The notes beneath the pieces are model-generated. The model ran no database searches. It worked only from the letters and a program-made list of their open reading frames with translations, and was not told the DNA's origin. DNA of 64,000 bases from Chryseobacterium geocarposphaerae (GTDB lineage Bacteria; Bacteroidota; Bacteroidia; Flavobacteriales; Weeksellaceae), in contig NZ_PGFD01000003.1 in assembly GCF_002797535.1 (NCBI RefSeq), positions 124,001 through 188,000 on the forward strand, read 5' to 3'. A program made the position numbers and the translations under genes. Positions 58,075 to 64,000 of this stretch are shown here, one piece after another. Positions within the stretch are counted from its first letter, which is position 1. Each line of letters opens with the position of its first letter.

Positions 58075-59382
58075 CTATCTTTTTTTCTGGTTTTTTGTCA
58101 GTTTATAATTACCTGTTACGTCATCTTTTATTACAGAATACCCATCATTAAGTTCTAGTACCCAACCCTCTCCGCTTATAATCTTATTCTCCGTTTTCAA
58201 AGGAGTGGTGACTAAAATGCGGTCCCATTTAGAGCTCATTAATGCCCCATTCTCTACGGTAAGTATTCCCCATTTATCAGTGACTCTAATATTTGGATAG
58301 ACTGTTCCCTTGTCTTCAATAGGTATAATATTTCTTGGATCAAAAGATACATTCATTTTCTCAAATACGAGTTCAAAATGCGGTTGCGTAATAAATTTAC
58401 TTTTATATTCCGCAATCATTTTTTGTGTTTCTTTTTCTCTCGCTTCTTCTTCCGAAATAATTGCTTTTCCGTTGTATTGATTTAAAAGTAAGGCAGTTGT
58501 TTTCCTTAAATCATTGGATATTGTTATATCAAATGCTTTTATGAAATAGTCCGTCAGATTTGTCTTGATTGTTATTTCTCTGTTCCAACCTTTTTTTGTA
58601 TCATCAAGTAAGTAACCGTAGATAGGAATTGTTTGATAAGCAAATGACCGGACAAATGTAGGATTGCGTAGAAAAGAGTTTATGTTTTTAATAAAATGTT
58701 CGGATAATTGCATTCTATCTCTTCCGCTAATTATTGAACCTGTATATTCAGCAATTCCTTCATTTAATTCCAATAAGTTTTCAGTAATGTCTGCTCCGGG
58801 ATAAAGTAAATATCTGTATTTTCTAAAAGTTAAGGCATTGGTAAGATGCGTTTTTCGTTCAATTTTATTATGTGTTTGTAAAGCCTTCTTTAACGCTTCA
58901 AGTTCCAAACGTAAATAAATTCTACCATTCTTTTGATCAAGGTGATTGTTTTCAACGTTAAATAGTTGAAACCCTAACAATGGTTGACTTACGTGAAACA
59001 ATTCGTGGGCAAGCAAATTTATTCTGTCCTGTTTATTGACTGGCAATGGAAGCATAATCATAGCCCAATGTCTGCCATCCCAATTGACAGCTGTATTTGC
59101 AATATTAATTTCGAAAGGTAAAATTCCGGAATAAATATTGCCGTTTTGCTTGAGCATACCTGTGCTGCCGGAAAAGTTTGCAACTATTTGCCTCGTATCA
59201 GGATTGACAAATAATATCGGTCCATATAAATCTTTCCCCCATAGTTGTTTATGTTTGTCTGCCGCAATTTTTATTTCATTGAAATTAGCTGAAATACTAT
59301 CCTGAAAGATTGAAACTTCCTGTCCAAACAATAATTGAATGAACATTAAAAACAGTATCATAATGTATTTATTTTTAATCAT
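58075..59382 (-). CDS. Secreted HExxH metallopeptidase-like protein
   Basis: The 435-residue product has a Sec signal peptide (MILFLMFIQLLFGQE). A zinc motif LLAHELFHVSQP (HELFH near residue 127) is followed about 85 residues later by ELNEGIAEYTG, whose Glu can be the third ligand, as in gluzincins. The C-terminal part (about 340-435) is beta-rich with a PNIRVTDKWGILTVENGALM stretch. The family is not known to me; the catalytic reading is by motif. It is probably periplasmic or extracellular. Its start lies 3 nt from the end of a duplicated block. Confidence 0.75.
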   Translation of the reverse strand: MIKNKYIMILFLMFIQLLFGQEVSIFQDSISANFNEIKIAADKHKQLWGKDLYGPILFVNPDTRQIVANFSGSTGMLKQNGNIYSGILPFEINIANTAVNWDGRHWAMIMLPLPVNKQDRINLLAHELFHVSQPLLGFQLFNVENNHLDQKNGRIYLRLELEALKKALQTHNKIERKTHLTNALTFRKYRYLLYPGADITENLLELNEGIAEYTGSIISGRDRMQLSEHFIKNINSFLRNPTFVRSFAYQTIPIYGYLLDDTKKGWNREITIKTNLTDYFIKAFDITISNDLRKTTALLLNQYNGKAIISEEEAREKETQKMIAEYKSKFITQPHFELVFEKMNVSFDPRNIIPIEDKGTVYPNIRVTDKWGILTVENGALMSSKWDRILVTTPLKTENKIISGEGWVLELNDGYSVIKDDVTGNYKLTKNQKKR

Positions 59383-59385
59383 AAA

Positions 59386-60014
59386 GTTACTTTTAAAAAT
59401 TTAAATAACGTTTTGGACTTAGTGAAAGTGATAATTAAAGTTGATATTTTAGCTAATGTATAAAGTGTTCAATAAAATTCCAGCATCGAATCATATACAA
59501 ATCGTAACTCATTTTTGGCGCCATATTTTATCTAGCATATCATTGATTGCATTTTCAACGACCTTTGGATTATCGTGATTGATGTAGTGACCACTATTGG
59601 GACCTAAGATTAGTTACTGTCCGTTGAAAGAAGTAAAAAATCTTTTTGCATTTTATCCCAAGCATTGATCATTCCAAGTTTTAATTCTTTATCCTTAATA
59701 GAAGAATCAAAACGCTTTGGATCTGAGGCGGTCAGTATCAAAAGAGGTATAGTGCCGAAAGACTTTATTTTTGCTCCTTCTTTTTTGATAGAGCTCATGT
59801 GATCCTATTCTTCCAATACCGCGTGTGCGCTTTTGTAAGCAAAGTGGGCATCATGGAATTTTGATATTTATATTGTTTTTCAGCAGGAAACATACCTTTG
59901 AACATTAATCTTGCCAACCCAAAAGTATTAGCAAATTTTAAAAAGCCAGCTGGCAACCTCTGATTGACCATTTTGAGCAGTTCCGGTGACAGATATTTTT
60001 ATCATCAGGACATT
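59386..60014. repeat. Duplicated block, copy 1 (holds hydrolase pseudogene)
   Basis: This block matches 61508-62138 along its whole length with scattered substitutions and small indels. It contains the 3' two-thirds of an alpha/beta hydrolase gene and about 120 bp of its downstream flank, including GTTACTTTTAAAAATTTAAA. Confidence 0.85.
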
Positions 60015-60211
60015 AAAGCATCACGTTGATAACGATACTTTTCTTTTTTCAACAGCACGGCAGTTGTCACTGAGTATTTGAAAAAATTCAATCTTTTAAA
60101 TACAGGTTTTGGCAGTACCATCTTCAATATACTGCTCATGCAGGATATACTTTTGGCACCAGTCCTGACAATGCTCAATGTCTGGGGCGGCGAAGAGTTT
60201 TCTTTGCTCAT
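59509..60211 (-). pseudogene. Chimeric alpha/beta hydrolase pseudogene
   Basis: Bases 59509-60014 correspond to the last part of the intact hydrolase gene at 61630, but carry several lesions: a CAG-to-TAG change in the EEQDHM region near 59803, a lost base near 59833 (TTTGCTTAC for TTTACTTTAC), a lost T near 59998, and a TAA after STDSN at 59610. From 60015 to about 60211 the sequence instead encodes PKPVFKRLNFFKYSV and KKEKYRYQRDALMS, which looks like the same region (FKGMFPAEKQYKYQNSMM) of a different hydrolase paralogue. The junction falls at the shared AATGTCCTGATGATAAAAA. Confidence 0.7.
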
Positions 60212-60279
60212 TGTACAGATTCTGCTGCATTTTTGTTAGGTAATTTTCCGATGTTATCTGCGTATTTTTAGAGAGGATT

Positions 60280-61284
60280 TTATTTTTCTTTTAAATCATC
60301 TTTAAAAAACGAGCTGAAAACCGTTTGCATATTAGGAAATGTTTGTCCCTCCCAATATTTTTCGGTGTAATTACTTTGATCCTTTTTATAATTTACTCCC
60401 GGGACATCATTCTCATTGCTAAACTCAAGCTCGGTTGGATAAAAGTTCTTATAAGAAATAATCTGATTATAGTCGGGCTCAGCTTTATGTTTTAGTTTTA
60501 GGAATTTAATTTCATTGTATTCATTAAAATCACGAAGCGCTTTTTTTGAATTTTTTTCGAAAGAGAAATGAGCAACTGTACGAATATCAAAAAGTCTATA
60601 ACCCAAAAGAGCCATTTCTTTTTCCTGAAGATCTTCACCGCTAACTTCTATTTCGTCCTTAACCGGTGTTTTCAGTTCTTTTATCTTAAAGGTACCATTG
60701 TCATATTTTTCCAGGTTTCCTGCATGTTTCAGTCTGGGTAAATCTAAAAACATTCTATAATCCCAAGATCCGGTCTGCTTCTTTAGAAAAGCTGCATTTT
60801 CTAGACTGAAAATACGGTACTGTTGTATCTTTATATCCTTTACTTTTTTGTTTTTGTTATCGAAAACGTAAGTTACTATTCCATCTACATAACAGTTAAG
60901 CATATTATTTACGGTAACATAAGCATTAAAGTTTCCCTTTATCAGAAGATATTTTGATGGTTTATCATTTTTTATGACAACAGGTTCAATATCTTTAATT
61001 CTATCTTTTACTTTTACTACATCTTTATCCAATTCAGTGTAAGAAAATGTTCCCAATAAAAAATTATCATACACCAACTGATATTTTTCCTGAGAAGGGT
61101 TTAATAATTTCCGTTCTATCTTTCCGTCAATATCGGAGTAAGCAACGATGCTTCCGTCTTTCCCAAACACAGAAACCTGTGAAAGGGGTTGATTAGTACC
61201 TTCGGAAATAAAAGTGGTGGTTTGTGCATAAGTAAAGTTGAGTAGCAATACAAACACTAAAGAAAAGATTTGAAATTTTCTCAT
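60280..61284 (-). CDS. Secreted protein with carboxypeptidase-regulatory-like domain
   Basis: The 334-residue product has a Sec signal peptide (about 1-20, ending FTYAQ), then a short beta domain (TTTFISEGTNQPLSQVSVFG, IVAYSDIDGKIERKL) of the carboxypeptidase-regulatory-like type found at the start of many Bacteroidota surface proteins. The larger remainder (100-334) contains VNNMLNCYVDGIVTYVFDNK and RMFLDLPRLKHAGNL and is not recognised. No TonB-receptor barrel follows. It lies between the two copies of the duplicated block. Confidence 0.65.
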   Translation of the reverse strand: MRKFQIFSLVFVLLLNFTYAQTTTFISEGTNQPLSQVSVFGKDGSIVAYSDIDGKIERKLLNPSQEKYQLVYDNFLLGTFSYTELDKDVVKVKDRIKDIEPVVIKNDKPSKYLLIKGNFNAYVTVNNMLNCYVDGIVTYVFDNKNKKVKDIKIQQYRIFSLENAAFLKKQTGSWDYRMFLDLPRLKHAGNLEKYDNGTFKIKELKTPVKDEIEVSGEDLQEKEMALLGYRLFDIRTVAHFSFEKNSKKALRDFNEYNEIKFLKLKHKAEPDYNQIISYKNFYPTELEFSNENDVPGVNYKKDQSNYTEKYWEGQTFPNMQTVFSSFFKDDLKEK

Positions 61285-61507
61285 GACTTAATATTTTAAA
61301 ATTATTTTATTTAAAAGACAATAGATTTTAAAAAAGATTGCCTCGATTGTTCAAAAAAGTGGGATAACAAATTTCTCAGTTTTTTTCGATGTAAGCGATA
61401 AGCGACAGACGTCGAAGAATCAGCATAGTGTGGAACTTTGCACCCACAGGAGGTGGATAAAATATAGTTGCAAGTTCACCAGTACGGTAAAATTTTCTAA
61501 TTATTTC
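61285..61507. other. Gene-free gap between secreted protein and duplicated block
   Basis: No supported gene. The 61380-61470 part is richer in G and C than its surroundings (for example GACAGACGTCGAAGAATC), perhaps a worn remnant of other DNA. Confidence 0.3.
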
Positions 61508-62138
61508 GTTACTTTTAAAAATTTAAATAACGTTTTGGACTTAGTGAAAGTGATAATTAAAGTTGATATTTTAACTAATGTATAAAGGTTCAATAAAATT
61601 CTAGCGTCGAGTCATATACATATAATAACTCATTTTTGATGCAATATTTTATCTACCATATCATTGATTACTTTTTCAACGGCTTTTGGATTATCCTGGT
61701 TGATATAGTGACCACTATTGGGAACTAAGATTTGTTTGCTGTCCGTTGAAAGAAGTAAAAAATCTTTTTGCATTTTATTCCATGCATTGATCATTTCAAG
61801 TTTTAATTCTTTATCTTTAATAGAAGAATCATAACGCTTTGGATCTGAGGCGGTCAGTATCAAAAGAGGTATAGTACCGAAAGACTTTATTTTTGCTGCA
61901 TCTTTTTTGATAGAGCTCATATGATCCTGTTCTTCCAAAACTGCGTCTGCGCTTTTGTAAAGTAAAGTGGGCATCATGGAATTTTGATATTTATATTGTT
62001 TTTCAGCGGGAAACATACCTTTGAACATTAATCTTGCCAACCCAAAAGTATTTGCAAATTTTAGAAAACCACCTGGCAACCCCTGATTGACCATTTTGAA
62101 CAGTTCCGGTGACAGATATTTTTTATCATCAGGACATT
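61508..62138. repeat. Duplicated block, copy 2 (within intact hydrolase gene)
   Basis: Direct repeat partner of 59386-60014, same orientation, about 2.1 kb apart. Similarity stops at ACATT, where this copy continues into the intact gene. Confidence 0.85.
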
Positions 62139-62631
62139 GACTATCCACCAATATTACGCCCGTAACATCTTGAGGATATTGATTGACAAAAAATCGGACA
62201 AGTGTACCTCCAAATGAATGTCCCACTAGAATATAAGGTTTAGGTACGTTAGATTTTTCGAGCAGAAGATGCAGTTCTTCAGCTATCTTTTCACCTGATT
62301 TTGGATTCTGGCCACGTTCGCTCCATAATATTCCTGACCTGTCATACGAAAAACTTGTATAAGAAACCGGTAACTGTTGTTGAATATGGTACCACTGCAG
62401 ATGTCCGGCAGGATCGAATGCTGTTTCAAAAACAACAGTCGGTCCACCACTTCCTTTTTTGTAATAATGCAGCTGATGATTGTCAACTTCTGCAAAATTG
62501 CCGTCTGGCGTTATTTTTTCTGCATCATTTCGGGATACTCTTTCAAAGATAAATCCTGCAATAAGTAACAATATAATCAGTGCTGTTAAACCTAATCCTA
62601 TCCGTTTAAACCATTTGAAAAAAGTCTTCAT
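61630..62631 (-). CDS. Alpha/beta hydrolase with N-terminal membrane anchor
   Basis: The product of 333 residues begins MKTFFKWFKRIGLGLTALII at 62631, an uncleaved signal anchor; the longer frame from 62727 adds an unconserved stretch. Motifs are VVFETAFDPAGHLQWY (oxyanion region), YDRSGILWSERG, nucleophile elbow ILVGHSFGGTLVRFF, Asp in LILTASDPKRYD or nearby, and late His in LVPNSGHYINQDNP. It probably hydrolyses an ester on the periplasmic side; the substrate is unknown. A broken second copy lies at 59509. Confidence 0.85.
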   Translation of the reverse strand: MKTFFKWFKRIGLGLTALIILLLIAGFIFERVSRNDAEKITPDGNFAEVDNHQLHYYKKGSGGPTVVFETAFDPAGHLQWYHIQQQLPVSYTSFSYDRSGILWSERGQNPKSGEKIAEELHLLLEKSNVPKPYILVGHSFGGTLVRFFVNQYPQDVTGVILVDSQCPDDKKYLSPELFKMVNQGLPGGFLKFANTFGLARLMFKGMFPAEKQYKYQNSMMPTLLYKSADAVLEEQDHMSSIKKDAAKIKSFGTIPLLILTASDPKRYDSSIKDKELKLEMINAWNKMQKDFLLLSTDSKQILVPNSGHYINQDNPKAVEKVINDMVDKILHQK

Positions 62632-62814
62632 TAATATTTTATTTTTATTATAACATGTGTGTTTGGTATTAATTCTCTGACAAAGTCGAATTTTCCATTT
62701 TTCATAATACCGGAGAAAGTTTTCCAATATTTTTTAGCGTCTAATTGACATTATATACGTTTTTATTCCTCAATATCTCAAGATGGATTGCCATAAGTTA
62801 CTGGACTGCAGATA

Positions 62815-63618
62815 CTATTTAGTTCTATTCCTTCCTGAAACTTTGAAATTACTTACCAGTACCGCTGAATCATTGGAATATCGCCACGGTGCCGTAATAT
62901 AAAAATTTTTAGCCACTGCAGGACTGAAGAGAACTTCATCAGCTAGCTTTATATCATTGAGATATACCGCCATTCGCTCGCCGTCAACTGACAGGACTAT
63001 ATGTAGCGGACGATTGACCCATGGCTGAAGATCAAAGATCTTATTTACAAATTTTTCCGGCGTACTGCTGCCTATATTAACCTGATTCGTATCGTAGTAG
63101 TGCAGTTGCACATAAGTCCCGATATTGCTAGCATAATGGTGGACACTGTTATCGCTGGCAAAACCAAGCGACAATGGCGCAATATCTTTCGCCTGTTCTG
63201 CTTTTGCGATAATGTCAAAAGATAAGGTAAACTGGCGGGGATAGTTGAGCGGATTCGAAAATTTGTAAATCTCCTTATCCCCTAAATCCAGCCATTTCCC
63301 TTTCTGACCTGCTACCGTTCTAATAGTAGCCGCTCCATTGGTTTTGAAGCTTGTAGCAATGGTACCTGGCTGAAATGCCGAAAAATCTTCTGCGAATATC
63401 AGCGAATCACCAGACACTACGGTGCTAGTGCGGTTCCCTGATTTATCTGCGGCTTTCTCTTCTTCTGAAGTGTTATTTTTGTCAATTTTTTTGTCTTTTG
63501 TTATTGTGGTTTTGTCTTTTGCTTTTTGAAATATATCACTGACTTGGGCATATACCGCAATTCCTAAGAGCAATAGTACAAGGAACAGCAGTCCGGTGAT
63601 TTTTTTATCTGTTATCAT
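62815..63618 (-). CDS. Secreted protein with jelly-roll (concanavalin-like) domain
   Basis: The 267-residue product has a signal peptide (ITGLLFLVLLLLGIAVYAQ), a charged linker (KDKTTITKDKKIDKNN) and a beta-sandwich-like domain over about 75-262: FAEDFSAFQPGTIATSF, WLDLGDKEIYKFSNPL, FTLSFDIIAKAE, RPLHIVLSVDGERMAVYLND. This is the pattern of LamG or DUF1080-like carbohydrate-binding folds, sometimes the N-terminal part of OmpA-like proteins, but no OmpA domain follows. Function is unknown. It lies 19 nt after a regulatory-domain gene and may be co-transcribed with it. Confidence 0.7.
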   Translation of the reverse strand: MITDKKITGLLFLVLLLLGIAVYAQVSDIFQKAKDKTTITKDKKIDKNNTSEEEKAADKSGNRTSTVVSGDSLIFAEDFSAFQPGTIATSFKTNGAATIRTVAGQKGKWLDLGDKEIYKFSNPLNYPRQFTLSFDIIAKAEQAKDIAPLSLGFASDNSVHHYASNIGTYVQLHYYDTNQVNIGSSTPEKFVNKIFDLQPWVNRPLHIVLSVDGERMAVYLNDIKLADEVLFSPAVAKNFYITAPWRYSNDSAVLVSNFKVSGRNRTK

Positions 63619-63637
63619 GGTAAGATATTTTTGTAAA

Positions 63638-64000
63638 CTAATGAAGGTTAACTCTAACGATTTCGCCGTCTTCTTTTACCTCTACAAATGCTTCTATCCT
63701 GTCCTCGTGGTCAACAGAATAGCTCTTTTGTTGATAGTAGTCTGTCTGTCCGCCGTAGTTGTTGTACCCGGTTCCGGTATATTCATTATATGTCCCATTG
63801 TGCGTATAGCCGAGAAAACCTTGCAGAAAATATTTGCCCGGCTTCATGTCAGGAAACGTAAATTCTCCGTCGCTATTGGTAATTGCTTCAAGCCTGTACC
63901 TGTAGGCATTTTTGGAGAGATAGACATAACGTCTTTTTCTGAGGCTTTCTTTTTCTTTTCTCAAAGTATACCAAGACTCCAGATATGGTGTTACCGGGAA
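63638..64000 (-). CDS. Carboxypeptidase-regulatory-like domain protein, 5' end outside window
   Basis: The frame is open to base 64000, so the start lies beyond the window; the apparent start at 63964 is a TTG within it. The visible 120 residues contain RLEAITNSDGEFTFPDMKPG and KYFLQGFLGYTHNGTYNEY, a clear carboxypeptidase-regulatory-like (transthyretin-like) beta domain, then a Tyr/Gly-rich stretch and AFVEVKEDGEIVRVNLH at the end. It is probably a secreted or surface protein. It ends 19 nt before the jelly-roll protein gene. Confidence 0.7.
   Translation of the reverse strand, partial: FPVTPYLESWYTLRKEKESLRKRRYVYLSKNAYRYRLEAITNSDGEFTFPDMKPGKYFLQGFLGYTHNGTYNEYTGTGYNNYGGQTDYYQQKSYSVDHEDRIEAFVEVKEDGEIVRVNLH

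Noticed and set aside
56891..58075. tRNA-Arg as attachment site of an integrated element
   Set aside because: No integrase gene and no second copy of the tRNA 3' end were seen in the window, so there is no direct support.
58985..59002. parS-like ACGTGAAACA near 58990, and CACGTG-containing sites near 12040 and 53405
   Set aside because: Each has four or more mismatches to the 16-bp parS consensus and lies far from parAB or inside genes.

Overview
The window looks like chromosomal DNA of a flavobacterium, most likely Chryseobacterium or a close Weeksellaceae relative. This rests on AT-rich DNA, weak Shine-Dalgarno sites, many promoters of the Bacteroidota type (TTTG, about 19-20 nt, TAnnTTTG), and typical neighbours (parA-parB-DUF5683-dapB-lepB, DUF47-Pit, GSCFA protein, DUF6438, FkbM). 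The species is inferred; no 16S gene is present.

Layout. 0-4 kb: truncated membrane protein, L,D-transpeptidase lipoprotein, DUF1826-like protein, then a MarR regulator and a universal stress protein behind a palindromic operator. 4.1-12 kb: a compact biosynthetic locus. An O-methyltransferase is divergent from a two-module NRPS (A-T-C-A-T-reductase), and the NRPS stop overlaps the start of its own phosphopantetheinyl transferase. The layout resembles dipeptide-aldehyde/pyrazinone synthetases of the AusA-AusB kind, with an extra methyltransferase. 12.3-14 kb: four identical tRNA-Asp genes, one split from the other three by an SDR gene. 14-20 kb: thioredoxin, then a six-gene minus-strand unit: a UbiA prenyltransferase, DprE1-like oxidase, DprE2-like reductase and HAD phosphatase (together a plausible full route to polyprenyl-phospho-arabinose), followed by a PrcB-like lipoprotein and a cysteine desulfurase. 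20-31 kb: OmpA-type lipoprotein, lipocalin-like lipoprotein, subtilisin protease, WbqC, signal peptidase, dapB, DUF5683, parB, parA, TonB and purA. Two opposed perfect DnaA boxes lie beside parA, in a hairpin that can also end the tonB transcript.

31-48.7 kb is core housekeeping: unknown secreted protein, alpha/beta hydrolase, ABC-F ATPase, hpt, adk, obg, barrel protein, DUF6438 lipoprotein, two DEAD-box helicases, TatD, DUF4269, GSCFA, polyprenyl synthase, Pit transporter and its DUF47 partner. Intergenic gaps from 35.9 to 54 kb carry several different inverted repeats of the dispersed flavobacterial kind. 49-54 kb: DUF2461 protein and a small glycan cluster (FkbM methyltransferase, flippase, two glycosyltransferases). 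54-57 kb: aspA, a murein amidase and a tRNA-Ser-Pro-Arg cluster.

From 57 kb to the end the DNA looks accessory: degraded frames, small orphan genes, a secreted HExxH metallopeptidase, a duplicated alpha/beta hydrolase whose second copy is a chimeric pseudogene, and secreted proteins with carboxypeptidase-regulatory-like domains. No CRISPR array, insertion sequence or rRNA was seen. All calls come from reading motifs by eye; no database search was run.
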